Of a DNA stretch of 21,177 nt, positions 1 to 7,202 are shown piece after piece. The position numbers and the translations under genes are program-made. A model generated the notes under the pieces. That model made no database searches and was not told where the DNA came from. It worked only from the letters and a program-made list of their open reading frames with translations. The stretch comes from CAYJBP01 sp964372025. Lineage in GTDB: Bacteria; Bacillota; Dehalobacteriia; UBA4068. Within the stretch, counting starts at the first letter, position 1, and each line of letters opens with the position of its first letter. Location of the stretch: positions 1 through 21,177 of the forward strand of contig CAYJPF010000039.1 of the NCBI GenBank assembly GCA_964372025.1, written 5' to 3'.

Positions 1-19
1 TTACCCCTAGAGTTCGCTT

Positions 20-232
20 TTGCTCACAATCGGCCCTAAAATGGACGGTCTCGCTTTGGAAGTATCCCCTTCATTCGCCCCGGGTTTGGCGCAATCCGGT
101 TGTAAAAATTCTCATTTGGTCGGCTGTGATTATGAGCTTGACAGGGCTAGGGGAAAGGGCTATATTAATGAAAAGGCCAAGGATGCTATCAACACCCTTG
201 GCCCGGTGGGGCTAGTCCCTCTGAATTTGTGA
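20..232 (+). CDS. doubtful small ORF, unknown function
   Basis: An open frame of about 70 codons runs from a TTG at 20, or 63 codons from the ATG at 41, to a TGA at 230-232. That is 13 nt before a strong terminator hairpin, so it sits where the 3' end of a gene would be expected. I see no Shine-Dalgarno site for either start. The product has no transmembrane segment, known motif or family resemblance. Codon use (AGG, GGA, CTA, CTC) is unlike the late genes downstream. A second frame is also open from position 3 to the TAG at 213-215, so the coding frame, if any, is not certain. It could be a small phage gene, a decayed gene end or non-coding leader. I do not recognise it. Confidence 0.25.
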   Translation: MLTIGPKMDGLALEVSPSFAPGLAQSGCKNSHLVGCDYELDRARGKGYINEKAKDAINTLGPVGLVPLNL

Positions 233-245
233 ATCAAACGGTTAA

Positions 246-284
246 GCCCCTATGAGAATGGCTAGTTCTCATAGGGGCGTTTTT
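246..284 (+). terminator. strong Rho-independent terminator
   Basis: A perfect 13-bp stem (GCCCCTATGAGAA at 246-258 with TTCTCATAGGGGC at 266-278) closes a 7-nt loop and is followed by GTTTTTA. The form is textbook for an intrinsic terminator. It separates whatever lies upstream from the late operon, so terS must have its own promoter downstream of this point. Confidence 0.9.
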
Positions 285-300
285 ATTAAGCTTGACGGCT

Positions 301-330
301 AAAAGCCAGTCAGGCTTTTTTTGTTTTTTT
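301..330 (+). terminator. second, weaker T-rich hairpin (possible back-up terminator)
   Basis: AAAAGCC (301-307) pairs with GGCTTTT (313-319) around the loop AGTCA and is followed by a T-rich run up to 330. The same bases can also pair in another way (GGCT at 297-300 with AGCC at 304-307), so the fold is ambiguous. It lies directly behind the strong terminator and may catch read-through. Confidence 0.5.
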
Positions 331-385
331 GCGCTGGCAGAAATTAAAACATTAACATGGTTGTTTTTTTGGCGGGGTTAGGTTT

Positions 386-473
386 GAAAGATAAGTTTAA
401 CTTAAGCTTGATAGTTAAGGTTAATTCGGGTCGAAAGATAAGCTTAACTTAAGTTCGAAAGATAAACTTAACT
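386..473 (+). repeat. three direct repeats, probable operator or activator sites
   Basis: Three imperfect copies of an element close to GAAAGATAAGYTTAACTTA occur at 386-406, 433-453 and 457-473; their starts are 47 and 24 nt apart. A degenerate copy in the opposite orientation is suggested around 401-414. The copies are A/T-rich with local dyad symmetry (AAGCTT, TTCGAA, CTTAAG), as in protein-binding half-sites. The last copy ends two bases before the predicted -35 box, where a class I/II activator or a repressor would bind. The cognate protein is not encoded in the window. Confidence 0.6.
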
Positions 474-474
474 A

Positions 475-503
475 TTGATTTTATTTGAAAACTTGACTAT
501 AAA
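475..503 (+). promoter_or_regulatory. sigma70-like promoter for the late operon
   Basis: TTGATT (475-480) is separated by exactly 17 nt from TATAAA (498-503), giving four of six and five of six consensus matches. Transcription would start near 510, about 55 nt before the terS ATG. It is the only good sigma70-type promoter I see in the gap between the terminators and terS. The repeats just upstream suggest it is regulated. A weaker alternative -35 (TTGACT, 493-498) lacks a good -10 at the right spacing. Confidence 0.55.
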
Positions 504-565
504 GGCGTGAATATGTTATTGTAGCATTTAAATATTAAAAAAAATTGGCACGAACAAGAGCAGAA

Positions 566-1342
566 ATGTTAGCGCAAGAAAACAACCCAAACGAATTAGT
601 GAATCTTCCAGAACTTGACGCTTTAACCGGCAAAGATAAAGCTTTGCGCCGGGCTTTTGTGATTAATTATGTGAACGACCCAAAACGTAACGGAACCAAG
701 GCGGCCATTCGGGCCGGGTATAGTGCCGGGGAAAAAAACGCATCTGCGATGGTGACGGCTTCGAGATTGTTAAGAGATGTTAAGGTCTTAGCGGCCATAA
801 AAGCGGTGGAAGAGTATTTTGTGGGGCCGAATTTAAAAGCTGAGATTGTGGCTAAACTTCGGGCTATTATGCGTGGTGACATCACTGACGTGATGGCTTG
901 GGACGAAAGCGGCAATATCAGGCTTATACCGTCTGATGAATTATCGCCGGAAGCGGCGGCGGCCGTTAGCCAGATAACCGGATTTAAAGAGGAAAAGCAA
1001 GGGCGGTTTGATTTTGGCGATAAAAAGGACGTTGAGATGGAGAAAGTGCGCCAGCAAGTTAAAATGCATGACCCCTTAAAAGCCGCTGATTTATTGGCCA
1101 AAATAGGCGGTTTTGCCGCGCCTGAGAAAATGGAGTTGAGCGGGCAGCCGCTGACCATTGTTGTGCGGGAGACCGGGGGTAATGCTCTAGCGACTGCAAA
1201 TTTGCCGGAAAATCCGCCTGTAATTACCCCCGGAGACTACAAACACTCACAACAACTGCCGGAAAATTCGGAAATGCCGAAACCCCTCGCTGAAACTGCC
1301 CCGGGTGTGGCCAGAGTTGCGATCAAGGTTAGCGAAACATGA
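566..1342 (+). CDS. terS: terminase small subunit
   Basis: The product recognises phage DNA and recruits the large terminase subunit at the start of packaging. The N-terminal third has the helix-turn-helix layout typical of the Terminase_2 type of small subunit: a 'RRAFVINYVNDPKRNGTKAA' stretch, then 'IRAGYSAGEKNASAMV' and 'ASRLLRDVKVLAAI'. The middle contains 'LRAIMRGDITDVMAW', followed by a Lys/Glu-rich segment, as in that family. The C-terminal ~70 residues are Pro-rich and look disordered. I chose the ATG at 566, which has a weak AAGAG 5 nt upstream; an in-frame TTG at 545 would add seven residues but has no Shine-Dalgarno site. The gene overlaps terL by 4 nt (ATGA), indicating translational coupling. 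The family call is firm from sequence pattern and position; the exact start is not. Confidence 0.85.
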   Translation: MLAQENNPNELVNLPELDALTGKDKALRRAFVINYVNDPKRNGTKAAIRAGYSAGEKNASAMVTASRLLRDVKVLAAIKAVEEYFVGPNLKAEIVAKLRAIMRGDITDVMAWDESGNIRLIPSDELSPEAAAAVSQITGFKEEKQGRFDFGDKKDVEMEKVRQQVKMHDPLKAADLLAKIGGFAAPEKMELSGQPLTIVVRETGGNALATANLPENPPVITPGDYKHSQQLPENSEMPKPLAETAPGVARVAIKVSET

Positions 1343-2658
1343 GCGGACGGGTGGCCTATTTTGAATATGAGCCGAGAGCGTGGCAAGCTAAAGCTTTAGC
1401 CGAGTTGGAAGAAAAGCGGTGGAGCGTGGTGGTTGCTCACCGGCGGAGCGGCAAAACGGAAGTGATGTGTTTGCGGCTAATTTTGGCGGCCCTGCAAACC
1501 CAAAGAGCACACCCACAACCAAGTTTTGCCTATGTTGCGCCTTTCCTTAAGCAAGCCAAAGCTGTGGCTTGGGGGCGCCTTAAATATTATTTGCGGCAAC
1601 TGCCTGACGTTAAGATTAACGAAAGCGAATTGACCGCTGTTTTACCCGGTGGATCTCTCATTGGTATTTACGGGGCTGATTACCCCGACCGTTTGCGCGG
1701 TCTCGGCTTTGATGGGGTGGTCATGGACGAGGTTGCCCAAATGAAGCCCGACACTTGGGCGGCTGTTGTGCGGCCGGCTTTGGCTGACCGGGGCGGCTGG
1801 GCAACGTTCATCGGGACACCTAAAGGTCTTGGCACTTTTTACGAGCTCTATCAAAACGCAATTCAAAAAGAAGACTGGTATTGCTTGACGCTCCCGGCGA
1901 CAATCACAAATATCATACCTGAAGAGGAATTACGCATAACACGCGAACAGCAAGGGGAAGTCTTGTTTAGGCAAGAGTTTCTTTGTGATTTTACCGCTGA
2001 TTCCATTGGCGTTTTTATGCGTTTTGACCCAATAGAGCAAGCTTGTCGGACAATGCCGGAGCCAAGCAATGAACAGCCGCTTGTTTTTGGCTTGGACGTG
2101 GCCCGGTTTGGCGATGACAAAACGGTCTTATTGGAGCGCAAAGGCCGGGTTATCACCAAAATAACAGCGTGGGCCGGGGCTGACTTGATGGCCACGGCTT
2201 CTGAAGTGGCTAACATAGCCATGCTTAGGCGTCCCCGGGCGATCTTTGTTGACTCTGTTGGTTTGGGCGCCGGGGTGGTTGACCGTTTGAAGCAAATGGG
2301 AATGCCAAATGTTTATGGCGTCAACAGTGGCGTAAAGGCCAAGAACCCCGAGAAGTTCCGTAACCTCAAGGCGGAGTTATGGTCAAAGATGCGTGATTGG
2401 TTTGATGAGGGGGCCCAGCTGGGTGCTTTGAGCGAAGATCAGCACATGGATTTAAAAGCAGAACTGTTGGCCCCGATGTATGATTTTGACACGAACGGGC
2501 GGCTCAAGATTGAGAGCAAAGCCGACCTTAAAGCAAGGGGGCTGTCGTCCCCTGACATGGCGGACGCTCTTGCCCTCACCTTTGCTATGCCTGTGGTGCC
2601 CGATGATATTCGGCGGGCTTATCGACATAATAAACCGAGATTTGCGGAGATGGATTAG
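1339..2658 (+). CDS. terL: terminase large subunit (packaging ATPase-nuclease)
   Basis: This is the motor that translocates DNA into the procapsid through the portal and cuts the concatemer. The ATPase domain shows a Walker A motif HRRSGKT at residues 34-40 and a Walker B GVVMDE ending at D130-E131. The nuclease domain (RNase H-like) has candidate metal-binding acids at D253 in FGLDVARFGDD, D305 in IFVDSVGLGAG and D406/D409 in SSPDMADALAL. At 439 aa it is normal for compact podovirus and siphovirus terminases, and all motifs are intact. The start ATG overlaps the terS stop. The gene ends inside a perfect inverted repeat (2655-2690). Large terminases of this shape occur in several phage groups, so I cannot infer cos or pac packaging from sequence alone. 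Confidence 0.96.
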   Translation: MSGRVAYFEYEPRAWQAKALAELEEKRWSVVVAHRRSGKTEVMCLRLILAALQTQRAHPQPSFAYVAPFLKQAKAVAWGRLKYYLRQLPDVKINESELTAVLPGGSLIGIYGADYPDRLRGLGFDGVVMDEVAQMKPDTWAAVVRPALADRGGWATFIGTPKGLGTFYELYQNAIQKEDWYCLTLPATITNIIPEEELRITREQQGEVLFRQEFLCDFTADSIGVFMRFDPIEQACRTMPEPSNEQPLVFGLDVARFGDDKTVLLERKGRVITKITAWAGADLMATASEVANIAMLRRPRAIFVDSVGLGAGVVDRLKQMGMPNVYGVNSGVKAKNPEKFRNLKAELWSKMRDWFDEGAQLGALSEDQHMDLKAELLAPMYDFDTNGRLKIESKADLKARGLSSPDMADALALTFAMPVVPDDIRRAYRHNKPRFAEMD

Positions 2659-2690
2659 AGCGTGTTCACACATGCGTGAACACGCTCTAA
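2655..2690 (+). repeat. perfect 15-bp inverted repeat across the terL stop codon
   Basis: TTAGAGCGTGTTCAC (2655-2669) and GTGAACACGCTCTAA (2676-2690) pair perfectly around the 6-nt loop ACATGC. The terL stop codon lies in the left arm. No T-run follows; instead comes the AAGGAG Shine-Dalgarno site (2696-2701) of the next gene. It is therefore unlikely to be an intrinsic terminator. An RNA-processing or stability hairpin, or a protein-binding dyad, fits better. Confidence 0.85.
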
Positions 2691-2709
2691 CTAACAAGGA
2701 GACAGACTG

Positions 2710-3231
2710 ATGATAAGCCATAAATTAGCTCAAGGTTACACAAATGTCGGGTTATTGAAATTATACACCGAATTAATGTCGGCGCGGATTTGGCCTTTGG
2801 TTTGTTTTGATGTGCGGCCTGAACAGTTGACTTTCGACAATTTTAAAGCCTTTGTGCTCTCGCCTGACGTAGCCTTTTTTCTTATCGAGCATGACAATAA
2901 GCCAACGAGCATTGCTTACCTCACCCATTTTGAGGGCAACACCGCGCGGATCCATTTTTTGCCCGTGCGGCGTGGGGTGCCGAAAGAGTTGGGGCGCCAA
3001 ATGGGGCGCTATATGATTCGGCATTTGTTTGAGAAGTGGAAGCTTTCGGCGTTGTTGGGCCTTTACCGGTCGGCTGACATATTGACTCACGAATTTGCTA
3101 AAGATTTAGGTGGGGTGGTGCTGGGTGATATTCCCGGGGCTCTCCACAATGGCAAACATAAATGCTCAATGGACGGGCGATTAGTTATTTATACACCTGA
3201 CGTTTTAACAAAATATCCAAAGGAGAATTAA
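2710..3231 (+). CDS. GNAT-fold-like phage protein
   Basis: The 173-aa product resembles the small GNAT (Gcn5-related acetyltransferase) proteins often encoded beside podovirus terminase and head genes. The alternating beta/alpha pattern fits: 'AFFLIEHDNKPTSIAYL' (strands), a strand ending in 'ARIHFLPVRRG', then the helix start LGRQMGRYMIRHLF at residues 94-107, which sits where GNAT proteins carry the (R/Q)xxGxG/A acetyl-CoA loop. Here the loop is degenerate (R-Q-M-G-R), so catalysis is uncertain. Translation is supported by AAGGAG 8 nt before the ATG. It follows the terL inverted repeat and precedes two small Ala-rich genes by 2 nt. The function in phages of this kind is unknown; a structural use of the fold is possible. 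The call rests on pattern, not on a search. Confidence 0.55.
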   Translation: MISHKLAQGYTNVGLLKLYTELMSARIWPLVCFDVRPEQLTFDNFKAFVLSPDVAFFLIEHDNKPTSIAYLTHFEGNTARIHFLPVRRGVPKELGRQMGRYMIRHLFEKWKLSALLGLYRSADILTHEFAKDLGGVVLGDIPGALHNGKHKCSMDGRLVIYTPDVLTKYPKEN

Positions 3232-3233
3232 GC

Positions 3234-3512
3234 ATGGGTGGTGGTGGAAGCAAACCAAGCGGGCCAAGCCAAGCGGAAATGGAAGCAGCCGAAAAGGCGG
3301 CGGAAGAACAACGAAAGGCGACTGAGGCGGCAATTGCGGCCCAAAAGGCGGCGGAGGCTGAAGCGGCCAAGATTAAAGCTGACCAAGAGGCTGAGGCCAA
3401 AGCCAAGAAACAGGCGGAATCAGACCGTAAAGCGGCTGTGGCCAGCTCGGGGCGGAAATCAACAGTTTTAGCCGGGGAAGACCAAGTTGGCAAAAACAAA
3501 TTAGGAGCGTGA
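3234..3512 (+). CDS. small Ala/Glu/Lys-rich coiled-coil protein, copy 1
   Basis: The 92-aa product has a Gly-rich head (MGGGGSKPSG), a long charged helix rich in Ala, Glu and Lys (residues ~12-68) and a compact C-terminal motif 'GRKSTVLAGEDQ' followed by KLGA. The same layout recurs in the next gene, so the two are tandem paralogs. Small proteins with a C-terminal GRxSTxL...LG pattern are common beside head-tail connector genes of podoviruses; I infer a minor structural or connector-associated role, not proven here. The start is well supported by AAAGGAG 8 nt upstream and lies 2 nt after the previous stop. Alternative frames over this gene are open only because of its biased composition. Confidence 0.7.
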   Translation: MGGGGSKPSGPSQAEMEAAEKAAEEQRKATEAAIAAQKAAEAEAAKIKADQEAEAKAKKQAESDRKAAVASSGRKSTVLAGEDQVGKNKLGA

Positions 3513-3516
3513 CAAC

Positions 3517-3801
3517 ATGGGTGGATTATTTGGTGGTGGCAATGACAACTCTCAACTTATGGCCATGCAAATGCAAGCCTCACAAGCTTCCCAACGGGCG
3601 GCAGAGGAGCAAATGGCGTCGGCACGAGCGGCGGAAGCGGAAGCGGCGAAACTTAAAGCGGAAGAAGAACAAAAGAAAAAAGACATCGAGGCGGCGGAAG
3701 AGGAGCGTAAAAAAGCCGTGGCCGCGACGGGCCGTAACTCAACCATTTTGGCCGGTGAAGATGAATATGATTACGTTCAGAAAACTAAGATGGGTGCGTG
3801 A
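3517..3801 (+). CDS. small Ala/Glu/Lys-rich coiled-coil protein, copy 2
   Basis: The 94-aa product is a diverged paralog of its neighbour. It has a Gly-rich start (MGGLFGGGND), a Gln/Met/Ala stretch, a charged helix (residues ~27-66) and the motif 'GRNSTILAGEDEYDY' followed by KMGA at the C-terminus. The two copies share the 'AEAEAAK' segment, a run like RKxAVAxxGR and the ST(V/I)LAGED box, while the first ~25 residues differ. AGGAG lies 9 nt upstream of the ATG and the gene starts 4 nt after the previous stop. Its TGA at 3799-3801 sits 2 nt before the next ATG. As for copy 1, a minor virion role is inferred from position and from similar small proteins in other podoviruses. Confidence 0.7.
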   Translation: MGGLFGGGNDNSQLMAMQMQASQASQRAAEEQMASARAAEAEAAKLKAEEEQKKKDIEAAEEERKKAVAATGRNSTILAGEDEYDYVQKTKMGA

Positions 3802-3803
3802 AG

Positions 3804-5558
3804 ATGGGCCAGAAATACAGCTGGTATTTTAACAGGTTTACTTTTGGTGAGGTTTCGCCTTTGCTTGGCTCTCGCTCAGATTTGTCTAAATTCCAGGCGG
3901 GGTTCCAAAAGTGCGAGAATTTTTTGCCGTTAGTGCAAGGGCCATTGAAAAAGCGAGGCGGAACCCGATTTGTAGCCAAAACCAATAACGGGGCTAATCC
4001 TGTAATATTAATGCCGTTTATTTTTAGCGAATCTACCACTTATATGCTCGAGTTTGGCAACAAATATATGAGGGTTTACGAAGGCTTTGGCCGGGTGCCA
4101 TTAGCTGATTTGGTGACCCCTTGGGCACAAGGCTATTTATTTCAAAACGGCGTGGGGCGGCTGCGGATTGTGCAAATAGCCGACGTTATGTATTGCGTTT
4201 GCCCCGGGGTGCCCCCGCAGAAAATAACCCGGCACACCCCTACTGACTGGCGCATTGTGGCCATGAGCGGCTGGGACGGCAAACCGGCAGGCGAGGCCAT
4301 TGCTTTATGGCGTGAGCGGCTTTGTATTGCCCACGGGCAGACGATTAATATTAGCCAAAGCGGAGCTTTTGAGAATTTCACCTTAAGGGAAGAGCACACC
4401 ACCGCTGATGACCCGTTGGAGATTCACGCTTACGCTGAGCAAAACGACCGCATTCGCTGGCTGGTGGCTTCTGATTCGCTTTTGGTTGGCACTTCCGGCG
4501 GTGAATTTATTGTTGGCCCGAACACTAGCGTTGATCCTTTCGGGCCGTTGAACGTTAAGATAATGCCCGAAACCTCTTACGGCTCGGCGGCTGTGCAGGC
4601 GTTAAGAGTTGGGGCTACTGTGATGTTTTTACAGCGTTCGGGCCGCAAGCTTCGGGAGTTTGTTTACGATTACACCGGGGATAATTACCGGGCGGCAGAT
4701 TTGACTGTGGCGGCGGAGCACATTACCCAAGGCGGTTTAACGCAAATGGCCTGGCAATCGGAAGAGCTCGAAACCCTTTGGGCCACTCGCCCCGATGGGC
4801 AATTGGTAGGGTTTACTTACTCACCTGACCAAGAGATGACAGCTTGGCATAGACACATTATTGGCGGGGGCGGTAAGGTTGTTTCGGTAGCTGTTTTGCC
4901 GGCTGAACAAGGGGGCCATGACGTTGTGTGGCTGGCGGTGGTTCGGACTTTGCCCGGCGGGCGCACTGAATGCTGGCTTGAGGTGTTGGAGCCGGGGCAC
5001 ACCCTTGGAGCACTACAAAAAGACGCCTTTTTTGTTGATGGTGGGGTGACGGTTGAGAGCGCAAGCCCCATTACAACCGTAAGCGGCCTTAGCCATTTGG
5101 CCGGGGCGACGGTTGATGTGGTAGCTGATTCCGCTTTTTTACCGGCTAAAACCGTGAGCTCCGGCGGCACAATAACCTTAGATTTCCCGGCTAAAACTAT
5201 TCACGTTGGGTTTAACTTTAAAGCTGTGGCCGTGACTAACACGGTGGATATGCAAAGCCCCGAGGGCACCATTGCTACCCGCAAAAAACGCTACACCCAA
5301 ATTGCGGCCCGATTTATTGAAAGCTTGGGCGGCAAGATTGGCCACGGTGAAGATGAGGCCAGCTTACAAGCCCTTTTGTTTCGGGCTACCGGCTCAAACA
5401 TGGACACGCCAACGGAGCTTCAAACAACTACGCTGGAAGTTAATTGGGGGGGCGGAACAAAAGCCGATGCGTCAATTTATTTTGTGCATGATGAGCCCAG
5501 CCCCTTCCTTTTGGCCTCAATTGTGGGCGAAATTGAAATTGACACCCTTAACCGCTAA
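3804..5558 (+). CDS. tail nozzle-like protein (T7 gp12 / tail tubular protein B-like)
   Basis: The product is a large beta-rich protein that I assign to the tail nozzle / 'stabilisation' group of podovirus structural proteins. The N-terminus carries the family's hallmark run: 'GEVSPLLGSRSDLSKF', 'CENFLPLVQGPLKKRGG', 'TRFVA', then 'LMPFIFSESTTYMLEFGN' and 'YMRVYEG'. Internal repeats of short beta strands with Trp and Gly (for example 'WDGKPAGEAIALWRERLCIA' and 'FLQRSGRKLREFVYDY') suit a beta-propeller-like fold. At about 585 aa it is shorter than T7 gp12 (roughly 790). The ATG at 3804 lies 2 nt after the previous stop; an in-frame GTG at 3798 would overlap that stop. Its place before the portal gene is unlike T7, where gp12 follows the capsid gene. 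The structural assignment is good; the exact tail position is inferred. Confidence 0.75.
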   Translation: MGQKYSWYFNRFTFGEVSPLLGSRSDLSKFQAGFQKCENFLPLVQGPLKKRGGTRFVAKTNNGANPVILMPFIFSESTTYMLEFGNKYMRVYEGFGRVPLADLVTPWAQGYLFQNGVGRLRIVQIADVMYCVCPGVPPQKITRHTPTDWRIVAMSGWDGKPAGEAIALWRERLCIAHGQTINISQSGAFENFTLREEHTTADDPLEIHAYAEQNDRIRWLVASDSLLVGTSGGEFIVGPNTSVDPFGPLNVKIMPETSYGSAAVQALRVGATVMFLQRSGRKLREFVYDYTGDNYRAADLTVAAEHITQGGLTQMAWQSEELETLWATRPDGQLVGFTYSPDQEMTAWHRHIIGGGGKVVSVAVLPAEQGGHDVVWLAVVRTLPGGRTECWLEVLEPGHTLGALQKDAFFVDGGVTVESASPITTVSGLSHLAGATVDVVADSAFLPAKTVSSGGTITLDFPAKTIHVGFNFKAVAVTNTVDMQSPEGTIATRKKRYTQIAARFIESLGGKIGHGEDEASLQALLFRATGSNMDTPTELQTTTLEVNWGGGTKADASIYFVHDEPSPFLLASIVGEIEIDTLNR

Positions 5559-5570
5559 GTGAGATTTGAA

Positions 5571-7202
5571 ATGGACGTTAGAGATATTATAGACCGTTGT
5601 CAAGATTTGGAAAGCGTGCGCTCGCCGTGGCTGAACGCTTGCGAAAAGTGTTATGACTACGTTTTGCCAACAGCCGGAGATGACCGCAATAACACCAAAA
5701 TTTGGGATTCCACCGCGCCCTTAGCCATTTCCCGGTTCACGGCGGCTTTGGAATCTATCCTCACTCCGCGCGGTATGCGGTGGCATTCTTTGAAAACGGG
5801 TAAGGCCGAATTGGACGAAAACCCCGAAGTAAAGCTTTACCTTGAGAAAGTGAACGACATTCTTTTTAACGTGCGTTATGCCTCGGCGGCCAACTTTGCT
5901 AACCAGCTTATTGAGGCTTATTTAAGCCTTGGTTTAACGGGGGTAGCGGCTGTTTTTATTGATGAGGTGCCCGGGGGCGGCATAAGGTATAAAAATATCC
6001 CGGCTTTTGAACTTCTCATTGCCGAAAATTCCGCAGGGGTAGTTGACACTGTTTTTCGAAAATATGAGCTCACCGCCCGGCAAGCCCGGCAGGAGTTTGG
6101 GGAGCAATTGCCGCCTAAAATCATGGACGATGCCGCTGACCCCAAAAGACAATCGGCCAAGCATGAATTTATTCACGCTGTGTTTCCCCGGGAAGATTGT
6201 CGGGGCGAAAAAGGAAACAAGAAGTTTCCGGTGGCTTCATTTCATATTGCCGCCAGCGACCAGTTTGTTTGCCGGGAAAGCGGTTTTAGAATCATGCCTT
6301 ACGCTGTGAGCCGTTTTGAAGTGAAACCGGGGGAAGCTTTTGGCATAAGCCCAAGCATGAAAGTTTTGCCGGACATTATCAAAATCAACATGATGTATAA
6401 GGCAATCGTCAAAAACAGTCAACGGCAAAATGACCCGCCCTTACTTGCCGCTGACGAACTGGACATGAGCACGGCTTTTAGCTTGAAATCAGGGGCCATT
6501 AATTACGGCGCATTAGACGACCAACTAAGGCCCAAAGTTCAGCCGCTGCAAACAGGCGGCAGTTTAAACATCAGCTTAGACTTGATCATGGACATTCGGA
6601 AAGTTATTAATGAGGCTTTCTTTCTAAATTTGTTTCAGATTTTAGTTGAGACGCCGACCAAAACGGCCACCGAAGTTTTAGAGCGGGCTCAAGAAAAGGC
6701 TGAGCTATTGGCCCCGGTTATGGGGCGGCAACAATCGGAGCTTTTAAAGCCAATCATTGACCGGGAGCTTGACATTTTGATTTATAACGGCATGATTCCC
6801 CCTCAGCCTGACGTTATGGCCCAAGTTGACCCAGATGTTACCCCCCATTACGAAACGCCCATGGCCAGAGCTCTGGATAGCCGAGACGGCCAAGCAATTA
6901 TGCAAGCCTTACAGGCCATTGGCGCTTTGGCCCAGTTTGACCCGGCGGCAATGGAAATTGTTGATGTGGAATCAACGGCGCGCACGGTTTGGAACTCGTT
7001 TGGCGCACCAATTAAGACGCTTCACACTGATAAAGAGTTGGCCCGGCGCCGCCAAGCTCGCCAAGAAGCTGAACAAGTGGCCCAGCAGCAAGCCCAAGCC
7101 CAGCAAGCTTTGGGGGGCCTTGAGAGCATAAGTAAATCAGCCGGGGCTTTGGGTTTAAACGCTGAAACACTCCAAGGGTTGGTGGATAATGGCATGGTAT
7201 AA
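5571..7202 (+). CDS. portal protein (head-to-tail connecting protein)
   Basis: The product is expected to form the dodecameric ring at the capsid vertex through which DNA is packaged and ejected. The sequence matches the podovirus head-tail connecting family: 'YVLPTAGDD', 'IWDSTAPLAISRFTAALES', 'LTPRGMRWHSLKTG', 'VRYASAANFANQLIEAYLSL', 'GFRIMPYAVSRFEVKPGEAF', 'GISPSMKVLPDI' and the late 'PTKTATEVLERAQEKAELL'. The ~543-aa length is usual. The C-terminal ~50 residues are Gln/Ala/Arg-rich, a typical barrel or crown tail. I chose the ATG at 5571 (GTGAG about 7 nt upstream); a GTG at 5559 directly after the nozzle stop is an alternative without a ribosome site. The end overlaps the next gene by 14 nt. 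Confidence 0.92.
   Translation: MDVRDIIDRCQDLESVRSPWLNACEKCYDYVLPTAGDDRNNTKIWDSTAPLAISRFTAALESILTPRGMRWHSLKTGKAELDENPEVKLYLEKVNDILFNVRYASAANFANQLIEAYLSLGLTGVAAVFIDEVPGGGIRYKNIPAFELLIAENSAGVVDTVFRKYELTARQARQEFGEQLPPKIMDDAADPKRQSAKHEFIHAVFPREDCRGEKGNKKFPVASFHIAASDQFVCRESGFRIMPYAVSRFEVKPGEAFGISPSMKVLPDIIKINMMYKAIVKNSQRQNDPPLLAADELDMSTAFSLKSGAINYGALDDQLRPKVQPLQTGGSLNISLDLIMDIRKVINEAFFLNLFQILVETPTKTATEVLERAQEKAELLAPVMGRQQSELLKPIIDRELDILIYNGMIPPQPDVMAQVDPDVTPHYETPMARALDSRDGQAIMQALQAIGALAQFDPAAMEIVDVESTARTVWNSFGAPIKTLHTDKELARRRQARQEAEQVAQQQAQAQQALGGLESISKSAGALGLNAETLQGLVDNGMV

Noticed and set aside
120..240. Possible tRNA or structured RNA in the G-rich stretch before the first terminator
   Set aside because: I could not find a T-loop GTTCRA box or a closing acceptor stem; only the terminator hairpin is convincing.
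2655..2690. Intrinsic terminator after terL
   Set aside because: The stem is perfect but no T-run follows and the next gene's ribosome site is 5 nt downstream, so termination there is unlikely.
3238..3832. Alternative + strand frames rich in Lys/Arg over the two small Ala-rich genes
   Set aside because: These are frame-shifted readings of repetitive GCG/AAG/GAA codons; the in-frame genes have strong ribosome sites and mutual similarity.
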